Below are positions 1-10,177 of a DNA stretch of 13,917 bases, one piece after another. Positions within the stretch are counted from its first letter, which is position 1; each line of letters starts with the position of its first letter. The translations under genes were made by a program, and so were the position numbers. This DNA is from Larix sibirica (taxonomy: Eukaryota; Streptophyta; Pinopsida; Pinales; Pinaceae), in the NCBI GenBank assembly GCA_004151065.3, contig NWUY0303933113.1:1-13917 (forward strand), in the 5' to 3' direction. The notes under the pieces are model-generated. The model was not told the origin of the DNA. It did no database searches and saw nothing but the letters and a program-made list of their open reading frames with translations.

Positions 1-160
1 CTTTGTGGAAGAGGATGGTCATCACGCAGCCACATATTTTGCCCAGAATCTCTCCCGCATAAAAGGCCTCCTTAAAGTTTGGGCAATGGACAAAAAGATT
101 GCGGATGATCAGGCTATTCTCCAGATTGAGGTTGAGCTGGTTGAAATGCAAAACAGCAAT

Positions 161-169
161 GGGGGGGGG
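161..169 (+). repeat. G9 homopolymer at a LINE frameshift
   Basis: A run of nine G marks the exact point where the LINE coding signal passes from frame 2 to frame 3. Slippage in this run is the simplest cause of the shift. A sequencing or assembly length error in the homopolymer is an alternative. Confidence 0.85.
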
Positions 170-536
170 TTTCCTCAATCAGGCTGATAAGGAAAAATTG
201 CTCTCCCTAAAGTCTAGTAGAACTAAGATTTTGAAAGAGCGTGAAGAAGTCTGGACACTTAAGAGCAGAGCAATTTGGATGGCTAGCAAGGATGATAACA
301 CAAAAAAATTTCAAGCTTATGCAAAGGGAAGAAAACAGCAAAATACAATTTGGGAATTACAGAACAACAGAAATGAAAGGGTCACTACTTTTGACGATTT
401 GGCTGAGACTAGCAAATCCCTCTTCAAAGCTGATCAGCAGGCCTCCATTGCTGAATTTATCCAGATCGCATGTTACTTCCCCACAAGAATCTCAGATGAA
501 GATAATTCTGATTTCATGGAAGAGGTCTCATAAGAG

Positions 537-1460
537 GAACTTAAATCTATCTTGCATAGCTTCCAAAAGGACAAAAGTCCGGGACCAGATGGTTGGACCA
601 TTGAATTCTTTCTGGCATCTTTTGATACCATTGGGCCTAACCTCCTTCATCTGGTTGAAGAATCAAGGGTTAATGATCACATTCACCCACCCCTCAACTT
701 GACCTTTCTTGCCCTCATCCCCAAGAAAGAAAATTCTATCTGCCTAGAGGACTTCAAGCACATCTCTCTCTGCAACATTACCTACAAAGTGGTTGCAAAA
801 GTGATTGTTCAAAGGTTCAAGAAGGTACTTTCAAAAATCATATCATCTGAGCAATTTGGTTTTCTATAGAATAGACAAATCCATGAAGCAATAGGAGTTG
901 CACAGGAAGGCATGCATAGCATCAAATTCAAGAAGTCAAAAGGGGCAATCCTCAAAATTGATCTCTCAAAAGCTTTTGACAGAGTAAGCTAGCTCTATCT
1001 AAGGCTCCTGCTCACTCATTTAGGTTTCAACTATCCTTTCATCAAATGGATCTTTGCCTGCATATCCATTGCATCATTCTCGGTCCTAATAAATGGATCT
1101 GCATCTCCTTTCTTCCACTCGGAAAGAGGTCTTCGACAAGGCTGCCCGCTCTCACCCCTCCTCTTCCTGTTGGTGGCTGAAGGTCTAAGTAGAGCTATCC
1201 TAGATGCAAAAGGCAGAGGTCTGTTTACCGGGATCAAGATTGCTGAGAACCTAAATATCACCCACCTCCTGTTTGTGGATGATATCCTTATCTTTTGCAA
1301 CGGCTCCATCAGGGAAGCAAAGACTCTTTCAAGAATCATGCAACTTTTCTGCAAAACCACGGGTATGAAGCTCAGTGAACAGAAATCCACCATCACCACT
1401 TTCAACCTGGAAGAAAATGCCATCATAAGACTTTTGGAATTTTTCCCTTTTGCTGTCACC
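537..1460 (+). other. Reverse transcriptase domain of the + strand LINE
   Basis: The fingers and palm motifs of a LINE reverse transcriptase can be followed in one frame. They are KSPGPDGW (573-596), an ALIPK block near 708-725, and a degenerate version of the usual DFRPISL block around 750-775. Next come the first catalytic Asp in KIDLSKAFD (Asp codon 960-962) and the GLRQGCPLSP primer-grip motif (1128-1157). The catalytic box reads FVDD (1272-1283), where plant LINEs usually have FADD or YADD. Both catalytic aspartates remain. Two TAG codons (867 and 990) interrupt the domain, so it is inactive as written. Confidence 0.92.
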
Positions 1461-2399
1461 CCCTTGGATGATGGCCTTAAATACCTGGGTTTTAGATTGA
1501 AACCAAATAGCTACAAAAAGGAAGATTGGTTTTGGTTAATTGCAAAGCTGGAATGCAGAATCAATGTCTGGAGCAACCGATTGGCTTTCACGAGCAGGGA
1601 GACTAATTTTAGTAAAATTTGTTTTGGAAGCCATTCCTGTCTATTGGATGGCCCTTGCTTGGATTCCTAAAACCATTCTGGAAAAAACCAGAAAAAATTG
1701 CTCTCGTTTCCTGTGGACCGGGAAAAAGGACCAAAAGGTTACCCCATGGGTAAAATGGGACCAACTAGCTCGGCCAAAATCTCTAGGAGGCTGGGGAATC
1801 AAAAACATCACGCTTTTTGCAAAAGCTCTAGTAGCAAAAGCTGGATGGAGACTCATTTCAACAAAAAGTCTTTGGACGGAAGTTGTTACTCATAAATATA
1901 TTGCCCCTCTCTCCATTTGGGATTGGATCAGAAACTCGGCCTTTACTGCACAATCTTTAGGGACTATTATCGAGAAATCTATTTGCAATGCATTTCCCCT
2001 CATTCACAGCGGCCTCTCCTGGAAAGTGGGGAATGGTTCTAGAGTGCGAATTGGAGCAGATCCTTGGCTTGGCAGTCAGATACAACACCTTCTCCCCCCC
2101 CAGCTCATTCAGCTTCTCAATGAAAACTGCTTCTTCCATTTGAACCAGATTGCGGATCCTACATCCACAAATTTATGGCATCAGCAATGGAAAAGTTTGA
2201 GAGACCTGGATATCCCCAACATATGGCTTGCAGACTGGAATCGATACATCAATGCCCTACGTGTCGCCCACATCCGTCTCACGAATACACAAGATGAGCT
2301 AATCTGGGAAAATGCTGCTCATGGCAGTTACACTCCCAAAACAGGCTATCAAAGCCTTTGTTTAACAACTTTTCCACTGGCTCCTAAATGGTGGCAAAT

Positions 2400-2590
2400 T
2401 GGGCTATGGAAATTAAAATGCCCCCTAAAGGTGAAAATTTTCTTGTGGTGTGCTCCGGAAAACAAAATTTCAACTTGGGACAGAATGAGGAACCGGCACC
2501 TGGAAGGTCCTGGATGGTGCCCTTTATGCAAAAATAATGAGGAAAGCTCCAACCATCTTTTCCTGACTTGCTCTTTCTCTTCACAGGTCT
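2400..2590 (+). other. zf-RVT zinc-binding region of the + strand LINE
   Basis: The segment after the thumb and connection region carries the typical plant LINE stretch of Trp-rich sequence (W-K-L-K-C-P-L-K-V-K-I-F-L-W). A Cys-x2-Cys...His...Cys knuckle follows: Cys 2518-2520, Cys 2527-2529, His 2554-2556 and Cys 2569-2571. This matches the zf-RVT module found between RT and RNase H in plant non-LTR elements. It is open in frame 1 with no stop inside. Confidence 0.85.
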
Positions 2591-2883
2591 GGTCACACTC
2601 GCAATCCGCTCTCAGCCTCAGATTTAATTGGCATGGTCACTCCCTTGAAGACGCGTGGAACTCTTGGTCCTCATCAAACCAACTCATACACATCAAAGCT
2701 CTACCTCTTATCCACATCTAGGGAATTTGGCTTGCCCGAAATCCTGCCATCTTCCAGGAAAAAACCTATTCTTCGGAAGCAGTTGCAAAACAAGGCCTTG
2801 ATATTCTATCTTACTTCCCACAAACAAAAGATACTCCAGCAATTCGTATCATCACCGAAGAACATATTGATCCTTCCCTCCCT

Positions 2884-3270
2884 TGGGCTTTTTTTGATGG
2901 TGCATCCCAAAACCATTCCTGTGGCGGTGGAGCTACTCTCTTTCTCTCTCAAAGCCATCATTTTCATATTCAAATGGGATTGGGGGAAGGCACTAACAAC
3001 TATGCCGAGATTATGGCATTAAAACTTCTGCTTTGTTTTGCGCTGGAGAAAAACTGTGGAAAATTACAAGTTTTTGGTGACTCTCTCATTGTTATAAATT
3101 GGGTGAACAAAGTTCAAAGCTGCAGAAATATTCCCCTTATCACCTTGTTTGAAGAAGTTTGCAAACTCACAGCTCGTTTTGACTCCATCACCTGTCGACA
3201 TGTGTACAGGGAAAGAAACACTACTGTCGATCGTTTGTTAAAACAAGGGCTGACTATGGAAATCAGGACT
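2884..3270 (+). other. RNase H domain of the + strand LINE
   Basis: This is an RNase HI-type fold (RVT_3), which removes RNA from RNA-DNA hybrids. All four acidic positions are visible: Asp in FFDGAS (2896-2898), Glu in NNYAEIMALK (3007-3009), Asp in VFGDS (3079-3081) and Asp in TVDRL (3229-3231). The His of the RHVYRERN motif is at 3199-3201. The domain is open in frame 1 without stops, so it is better preserved than the rest of the ORF. It is separated from the zinc knuckle by the TAG at 2719, which sits in the I-x-G-I-W-L-A-R-N motif. Confidence 0.92.
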
Positions 3271-3345
3271 TGGAAATTCGTGGAATCCAGGGATGCTGAA
3301 GTCTATGAATTTTTCCATAGACCCGTCATGGACAATCAAAATTAA

Positions 3346-3643
3346 TGTCTGAATACTCTTTTTTTCCTTCGGCACTATAACAACTAAAGATGCATCTCAT
3401 ATGAACTCCATTTTTTGGTTTCTCTCATGGAACTTTATGGTTAAATTTTCTATAATCAATTGGCCATCGATTCAGCTATGGATCAGATCATTTTTGTTAC
3501 TCACTCTTTAGCAGTGAAGCTCTGGATACTCCGCACAATGTTGTCCCACCAGCGCTGTCATGAAAGCTGTATGCTTGCTACCTCTGTAATTTTGACACTC
3601 TTTTTGGATATAAAAATTAAGCTTTTTTCCTATGGACAAAAAA
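3346..3643 (+). other. Putative 3' UTR and A-tail of the + strand LINE
   Basis: This is non-coding, T-rich sequence directly after the ORF2 stop. It ends in a short run of six A (3638-3643), taken here as the remains of the poly(A) tail. No target-site duplication can be tested because the 5' end of the element lies outside the window. The end point is a judgement. The A-run is short, and the A-rich stretch at 3751-3770 is an alternative end. Confidence 0.5.
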
Positions 3644-3741
3644 CAATTATTTATTGTATATATTATGTGGATTTATCAATGCAACATCGTTGTATACATC
3701 TAAATACAATTCCCTACTACGACAGTGTAGATGTCGCAAGA

Positions 3742-4130
3742 TTTTTTTTCAAAAAGAAGAAAAAAAAAGACATATTTTCTTGTTATTCGAATAGAATTAA
3801 AGAAAAGGAGGACAAAACAAATCAGATCATCTCCTAGGTAGAGATGGCTTCTGACAATCTGGCTGAGAGGGACTATCATCTACAGACCAACAGAATATCC
3901 ATAGGAACAGATCAACCACAACATACATAAGTTATGGAAGATTTATCAACAACAGTCCAGCAAATGACTGTATACAAATGCTTAGGCATACCACAGAAAG
4001 GGCAAAATTTACAAAATTAAGAACATAAAGAAGCAAATAACCGGCCAATTGATCAGTCAAAGAAATTGACCACTCCTTCACTAACCAGACTCCCTTCCAT
4101 AAGTTCCTCGTAGTAAAGCAGACCTTAATA
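3742..4130 (-). other. Putative 3' UTR and A-tail of the minus strand LINE
   Basis: This is non-coding sequence after the minus strand ORF2 stop. It runs to a short A-run, seen as a T-run on the + strand near 3742-3750, next to a second homopurine stretch (3751-3770). It contains the 11-mer ATCAATTGGCC (4043-4053 on the minus strand), which also occurs in the 3' UTR of the other LINE (3455-3465). No target-site duplication was found by eye. Confidence 0.45.
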
Positions 4131-4732
4131 TCAAGATAAGGTCCTTTTGGACAGAGCATCAGTTGAAGAGTTAAATTCCCTATGGATATGATCAATTTGA
4201 AAGTCAACAAACTGAGGCAGGATCTCTCTGACTCTGAAGCACCAGTGATCTAAAGAAAGGAGTTGCAGGTTGTAGGCACCCTTCACCCACTCGACAATAG
4301 ACTGGGAGTCACCAAAAACCTGCAAGGAGATAATAACATTGATCACGGCAAATTGCAGAATACACCAAAAGGCCAATAGCTCTGATTTTGTGTTGGAAGC
4401 CTTGCCACATCCCAAACAGAGTTAAAAGAGATGGTCTTCATTAATCTTAAGGAGCACACCACACCCCTAAGACCGTCTTGAACAACACCATCAAAGAAGC
4501 CACAAGCTTTACCCTCCAAGAAAGAAGGACCGTTGAGCTTCCTTCGATTCGGAGGCACATGGACAAAGTTATAATATTTATATAGACCCAGACACTTCAA
4601 GGCACATAAGTGAGCATTTGGACAACAATCCTCAAAGATGACCATGTTTCTCATAAGCCAGATCTGCCAGAAAACTAAAATAGGAAGAAACCTATGGAGT
4701 TTAACCTTTTGGTACAAAGCGACATTGATGGG
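4131..4732 (-). pseudogene. LINE ORF2 C-terminal fragment with RNase H, 5'-truncated
   Basis: Read on the minus strand, this begins inside the region between the zinc knuckle and RNase H, with the I-W-L-M-R-N motif. It continues into RNase H: Asp in FFDGVV (4490-4492), Glu in TKSELLAFW, Asp in VFGDS (4308-4310), and His plus the final Asp in HIHREF...TDALSKR (Asp 4158-4160). The frame shifts once near 4395-4420, where the same DNA is read as two overlapping alternatives. The stop is at 4131-4133. Upstream, a TAG at 4733-4735 ends the coding similarity, which fits the 5' truncation common in LINE insertions. The protein differs clearly from the + strand LINE, so this is a separate family or an old divergent copy. 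RT is absent. Confidence 0.88.
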
Positions 4733-4735
4733 CTA

Positions 4736-6262
4736 TTTCAATCAACAATAACACTATACCATGTTGGGACAACATAGCAGTAAGAATGTTGTATCTAACA
4801 TTTACTTTAATTATTGACCCATGGATCCATACAAACTTGTGAGGGTCATGTACAATATGTGCAAATACAAAAAGAACTAATTGTACCTAGTAGCATGTAA
4901 CTGTAAATTTAATCGATCAAAACATTCAACTGCTAATAAAAGGGAAGAGGAAATTCAATCTAAAACTAAGGGTTGCAAGAAACATGGATCTTATCATTCA
5001 ACCGGGCACCTATTTCCCTTATACAGGGTCTATGTGACAAGCATCAAGAAATTCTTCATCTAGCTTTAGAGAAACCTTTTGTAAAACTTCCCAATTACCT
5101 TACCATCACTCACATAATACAGGCATTCAATCACATGAAATTCTTTGCAAGTGGTGAAACGAACGGAGAATCAATGCTTTACCATATTCGTGTGTCAAGA
5201 TCTCATGTGTAATAAAAGTGAAAATGTAATTTGAAACATAATCTAAGAATAGTATGGATATCTACGATAATATTAATTACATAAATAAGTCATTAACATA
5301 ATTCAATCAAAAATGCTCGAAATCTCTACAAAATGTAGTAACGCTACGTTATCTACTATGTTTACTAAAAGGAACACAAAACAATAAATATATGCTACCA
5401 AAACAAGTCCATGTATCCACCTATGGATGGGCCCTGATCCAAAGGTGACGCAAGAGCATAAATCCACTCAATAATACGCGGGAATGGGAATCTTCACGAA
5501 TCTGTAAAAGAGTTCTTAAACATCAAAAATACTGGTCTTCAAATTGTAATGGTTGCAGTAAAAACTAGAATCATAACATATGGGCGTTAGCTTGACTAGA
5601 TGTTGCCCCTTAAACTTAAATATAATATGTATCTCCTAATCTGACTCATCAACTTCTAGTCTCTCTTGAAGAGTCACTATGTAAACTGTGATGGATGCGC
5701 CAATGGAGGTAGGTGCAACCATGCAAGATCAAAACAATGAGAGTGCGCCATCATAGGTATGTTCACATAGTTGCCACATGCTTTGTGGATTCGGGGACTA
5801 GGCCTCTAACTGGTAGATTTTTTAATACGTCGAATCCATTACTTTAATCGAAGATCTACTGCTTGCAACTGGTCTTTCTATCTTTGATGGTGCCATATTC
5901 AAAACTATAAGTGCTTTGTCATTGACTGCCTGCACCATATGTAACTGGAACTTACACTGGATCAAAATTCAAAACTAGTGCTTCCACTAAGTGTTGGATC
6001 AAAACTGTGTTAGATGAAAACCTGGCTCCTTCATAACTCTGCTAATCAACCACTTCATTAGTATTCTGTGCACTTTAGTTATTAAAAAGGAATAATTAAT
6101 CAACCTAAACAATTAATTCTAAGTCTTCATATAATTCTAACTAAGTGCCTTACTCATTTCAATTTATGTGTATTATCTTACTTATGAGGCTTATAATGCT
6201 CTAAGTTGATAAGAAAATGGATGCCTTTTCTAACCAAAGGTAGGAGCCATCATCACTTCCCA
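4736..6262. other. AT-rich spacer without recognisable genes
   Basis: Read in six frames, this stretch gives only short, composition-driven frames with no motif I recognise. A small imperfect hairpin lies at 5335-5356 (GTAG-TAACG against CGTTA-TCTAC with a 3-base loop). A short direct repeat, ATTCAAAACTA, occurs near 5908 and 5965. The stretch may hold degraded transposon sequence, possibly the 3' flank of the pseudogene at 6265-8717, but nothing here proves that. Confidence 0.5.
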
Positions 6263-6264
6263 AC

Positions 6265-8717
6265 TTACCACTTTGCACATCCATGTGCAATTGATGAACT
6301 AGGAGTGGAGTCTTTTGTGGGTGTACTTCCCCTGATATTCCATGCGAAGCATTTGCTCATGGCACATGATGGATGGAATCCCTTGTCCTTGTCGGTTTGT
6401 TCCCACTGTGCTTCTTCCTCCTCCTCGGTCCAACCCTGGTTGGTGTCAGAAATGAGAAGTGGAGAACTAAGTTTGAGGCCTAGCCATTGCAGCCTGGATT
6501 TCTCCACAATAGTGATATACAAGGAAGATCTAAACAGGGCTTTTTCTAAGTTAGAGGGTGAGTGCACTTCTATAAGGAACAACTTATCAGGAATGCCATT
6601 CCATCTAGTGGTATTGAGTTGGATAATCCTCTTTTTGTTTTCCTCTCACACTACTTCTCTAAAGTGATCAATGATAGTTGCTTGCCTTTCCTATATAACT
6701 TGGGCTAATTCAATATCTTGTATCGGTAGTTGGTGTGAGGTGGCTATTGCATCCGAAGTAGGGGCTTCTGCTCTAATAAAGAGCCAAGAATCCTTCTCAA
6801 CTTCATGATACTTGTGCATTTCTGCTGCTCTTATATCCTCGTCTATAACCTAGGAGCAAAAAGACCTTAATTGTACATCCCCTATGTAGGATTTGGATTC
6901 CACTTGAAGGGGTGAGGCAGTATATGATTGTGCAGATAGAACTCACTGAGTTGGTCTTTTCCAAATTTCCCCATTTCTTGGCAAGCATCAATAAAATCCT
7001 TTGGGGTTTCCATTTTCTCAGACTTCTGTCATCACAACCTTTTGACTTGGTACCATAGCCACCTCTCTTTTAGGAATATTGAATATATTATGGATGGTGG
7101 TCGATAATGGATGAGCTCTTGCATTATCCTTAAAAAAATTCTCTACTCTTTCTTCAATTTATGCCTTTTCTTGCATTGTCTTTTAGTTATGATTCGCAAT
7201 GTTCCAGGTTTTGTTTCAAGATAATGTTTTATGTGATCAACTGCTACTTATCTTGTTGGTACTGCATTTTGATAAACTGTTGCTTATTTCTCCTCCAGGG
7301 GATGTAGTTCATATTCTACATGACTTGGGGACCTGCAGATACTGGCAGTTTTCAAAGCTTCCACTGTGTGAGCTATTTTACTCAATTTTAAAATTTCTTG
7401 TTCTTATTCTTTAATCTTCTCTTTCAATCTTATGATCTCCTAGTCTCTTTCTTGTAGTACTTCATGAGTACTCATGTCAACATAGGTCTTGGTTTTAGTA
7501 ACATTGGGAAAGTTCTCAGGTACTTGTAGAAAATTATTCATTTCCCCATCATGTATATTTTCATGCTCCTTTGAATCTCCAACTTATTGCTCATTATCCT
7601 GGATATCTGACTCTTCTACTTGGTGTAACTCCTCTTGTTTTGAATCATGTATCTATGTTTTCTCTTTCCTCTCAGGATAGCTTTTGCCTCCCCAACTTCA
7701 AACCATAGGTGGATCAAATTTTTCATTTTCCCCAAACTGTATCAAAGTGTCTGCAATTTCCTTTTCTTCCCCTTTTGTGTTAGCATCGGCCTTCTTCTCT
7801 TCTTCCAATATTTGTTTAATGGCAGCCCTTGTTTTTAAGGAAACTTGTTTGGTTGCTCTCTTCTAATTTGCAGCAAGAAGGGTTTTGGATTTCTTTGTAG
7901 CAAGTTCTGCAGAAGGGGTTGATTTCATTATTTTCACATATGGATTTACAGAAGCAGGAGGGGGTATGGCTGGTGAACTTTATTGAGGGGGTATCTTAGA
8001 GAGCTGATATTCCTTTTTATAGAACACTTGTATTTCGACGTTGTTGATTTTCAGGAAAGTTTACCACGAGAGGGGGAAGTAATGCATTTCTAGGGTATGG
8101 CATACCAACAGCTTAACTAAGCCATGGTGGGACAAAGAGTTTGGTTTCCCCAATTGAAATTTTGTGCTCATGGAGCAGAGGGTGTTGAACAGGAACCAAG
8201 GGAGACTTATATTCTTCTCGGGATTTTGCCATTATAAATTCCCGAGGAGGTTAAGAAACCGTAAATGGTATGCATGCACCAAAGCAGACCTCCCTTCACA
8301 TGTGATGTACCTCATGATGATCAGGGCTATCTCCCCCCAGGGTTCTCGTAGCGTTTCTCTTTTTAGACTTCCTTTCTCGTCCTCATACCTCTAGGTGAAC
8401 CCGAAGAATTGTTTCTTATCTTTCTAGGCAAATTCTCCATCATCTTTATTCCATTTAATCCCTTTAGGAAACCCTATCACGATGCTTAGTATATCTTCTT
8501 TCAACTCTATTTCAACCCCTTTTACCTTCATGCTACTAGTTCCCTCGTAAATATTTATGAAATTTCTTGCAAATTCCTCAGTTATTTCCTCGTGGAATTC
8601 ATCAAGTTTTTGGAAATAACGGACCCACCTAGCAGCCTGAAAGTATTCAAATGCCTTTGGGTTTTGATATAGCTTGGATTGGTCCATAGGCTCATGTTTC
8701 ACGAAACCCCTAGTCAT
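6265..8717 (-). pseudogene. Pseudogene B: long plant-repeat ORF with globular N-part and coiled coil
   Basis: The minus strand gives one reading frame from an ATG at 8717 to about 6855. It then shifts by one base and continues to a stop at 6265-6267, about 815 codons in all. The N-terminal part (8717-8060) looks globular, with short motifs such as YFQKLDEF, FARNF, YEGTSS, VKGVEI, YITCEGR and HHGLVKLL. Next come a Lys/Glu-rich linker (about 7980-7480) and a coiled coil (about 7470-7385). A C-terminal block contains DFIDACQEMGKFGK, FYLHNHILPHPF and, after the shift, a Trp-containing region. The first 1.86 kb carries 18 in-frame stops (8424, 8391, 8232, 8061, 7980, 7863, 7698, 7653, 7584, 7440, 7404, 7284, 7248, 7143, 7032, 7029, 6882, 6867). 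Nearly all are single-base changes from Gln or Arg codons. I do not recognise the family with certainty. A gag-like or plant-mobile-domain-like transposon protein is the best guess, and related repeats in conifers seem likely. The ORF is not functional. Confidence 0.6.
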
Positions 8718-8744
8718 TTCTACAGATGTTCTATTCTTTTTCAC

Positions 8745-9189
8745 TTAGAAAGAAAAAAGCAATGAGAGTTGAGTTGGTTGAATACATGTTCAATGGTTGC
8801 CTTGCCTGTCGTGGGTCGACCACTTTCTTCCTGACTTTGTCTTCCTTAATCACAACGTGAATTGGGTTTCTTTTTTGTTATTTGAAAGTCCCCCTCTTCA
8901 TATCATGAATCTGGTCATTCCTTTGCATTCTACATGTGGTCGGTTTAAGCTCTGATTACTGGTTGTCTCATCTCCACCCTCTGTTATCATTATAGTTGTT
9001 CAATCATCCCAGTTTTGAGTGGTTGTTGCCTCAGTGACTCTCTTTTATGCATGCGAAGTGACTTTTTGCATGGAGCTCGACTAACTCAAGGCACCTTAGT
9101 TCACGATCCCTCTGATTTGAAACCTCCAATCATGATACCTTTGTGTCATCATTAAACATGGTGGTCACTCTGCCTCTAACTGGAAGTAA
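8745..9189. other. Spacer between two divergent pseudogenes
   Basis: No complete gene is seen. On the minus strand a short Lys/Arg-rich frame (about 8880-8740) lies out of frame with pseudogene B. It could be a frameshifted N-terminal extension of B. On the + strand, a short frame with SKEERAPPKTK (about 9180-9230) may be the frameshifted start of pseudogene C. No promoter element is clear enough to call. Confidence 0.35.
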
Positions 9190-10177
9190 AGAGGAAAGAG
9201 CACCTCCAAAAACAAAATTACTAGCAGAAACAAGCTTGAAAGTTATTCAGAGTCAAGGAATTTCATTTATGAGGATAGTATTCAGATCACCAGGCAAGAA
9301 AATAAAGTCATCAGATCGGTTAAAGTAATCTAAGATATTAAGGAGGAGCTTAGCTTGAAGAAATTAAAGCAAGGTATGCCTGAATATTTTTCTTCTCATC
9401 TTAAAAAGTTTGATAGTTCTGTCATGAATGAAACTAGTATAAGAAGGCCCAATACTTGAGCAACGAACCAATTAAGATTGAATATGAGGGCTATACTAAA
9501 CCCTAGATTTAGAAAGGATACTATAATTGGAATTGAAGATTCCTCAGATGAAGAGGACAATAATAGTAAAAAGGCGGAGAAATTGGTAACTGAAGTTCTG
9601 GAGAAGATTGAAGAAGGTTTAGAAGCATTCCCGGGCCTTTTGGAAGGAAGTGATGCAATGAAAGAAGATGTTGGGATGGAATATTAAGAGAATTAAGTAT
9701 TAACAAACCCTGTGAATTGAAGTGAGAGAAAAATTAATTAGTATACAGGAAAAAGTCAAATCTTCCAAAAAACAAGAAATGGAGTCTGAAGTGGACCAAT
9801 CAATGAAAACTTCCATTGAAGAAAACCCTTCTGAAGACATGATGGATGTTGAAAATCTTAAAAAAGAACTTCAGTGGTACAAAGAGAAAAACAAGCATCT
9901 AAATGAGTCTAGTGACATAATTATCCAATCCAATCATATGCTAAGACAAGATTTGGAGGAGTTAAATACAAATTATGAGGAATTGAGTCCGTTGGCTCAA
10001 GAAGCAGTTAATAAGAGGAAAGCAGCACAATAGAGAAACTAAGAACTTTCTAAGCAAAATGAAGAACTTTTAAAGAGATTTCGAGCTACAGAGGAGGAGT
10101 GTTCTTGATTGTAGAAGAAATCCCAAGCTTTGGATGGCTTAGCAATTCTAGCAAAGGCAGCTCGTCGAGTTTGATAA
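9190..10177 (+). pseudogene. Pseudogene C: acidic and coiled-coil ORF, decayed
   Basis: Frame 1 from about 9190 to 9687 encodes a charged protein with an acidic patch (IEDSSDEEDNN, 9532-9564). It has in-frame stops at 9331-9333 (TAA) and about 9454 (TGA). The coding signal then moves to frame 2, where 9722-10033 encodes a strong heptad-like coiled coil (ENLKKELQWYKEKNKHLNES and onward). It continues past stops at 10031, 10040, 10106, 10112, 10172 and 10175 with the same Leu/Glu/Lys/Gln-rich character. TAG and TAA stops fall where Gln would fit. The frame shift is near 9680-9690. The N-terminal globular part seen in the minus strand ORFs is not visible. I do not recognise the family. It resembles the tail halves of the neighbouring transposon-like ORFs in architecture, not in obvious sequence identity. 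Residual coding character may extend to about 10330. Confidence 0.5.

Larger units (their letters stand above)
2..3345 (+). pseudogene. LINE (non-LTR retrotransposon) ORF2, decayed, 5' end outside window
   Basis: This is the C-terminal two thirds of a plant L1-type ORF2 polyprotein, which would prime and reverse-transcribe the element's own RNA at a nicked target. The order seen is a helical linker (2-530), reverse transcriptase (about 537-1460), a connecting region, a zf-RVT zinc knuckle (about 2400-2590) and RNase H (about 2884-3250). The apurinic-type endonuclease expected at the N-terminus would lie upstream of the window. The reading frame starts in frame 2, shifts to frame 3 at the G9 run (161-169), and shifts to frame 1 near 1583-1588. 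In-frame stops lie at 531-533 (TAA), 867-869 (TAG), 990-992 (TAG) and 2719-2721 (TAG). The last two sit where related proteins normally have Trp. The terminal stop is at 3343-3345. The product cannot be made as one protein. The family assignment is firm; the clade is inferred from the RNase H tail. Confidence 0.93.

Noticed and set aside
1031-1459. Minus strand frame of 142 codons
   Set aside because: It lies opposite the reverse transcriptase domain, whose motifs are clear on the + strand.
3460-3837. Plus strand frame of 125 codons after the first LINE
   Set aside because: Low-complexity, Phe/Lys-run sequence across the 3' UTR and A-rich junction. No motif.
3742-4760. Target-site duplication around the minus strand LINE
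   Set aside because: No matching direct repeat was found by eye at the two proposed ends.
5335-5356. Small hairpin as a possible MITE end or RNA gene
   Set aside because: It is too short and isolated. There is no partner terminal repeat and no target duplication seen.
6206-6667. Plus strand frame of 153 codons
   Set aside because: It overlaps the C-terminal block of pseudogene B on the other strand, which has the more protein-like composition and joins the rest of B.
7199-8394. Several + strand frames of 60-76 codons
   Set aside because: They are antisense to pseudogene B, are Phe/Ser/Leu-rich as expected for the complement of a Lys/Glu-rich frame, and have no motifs.
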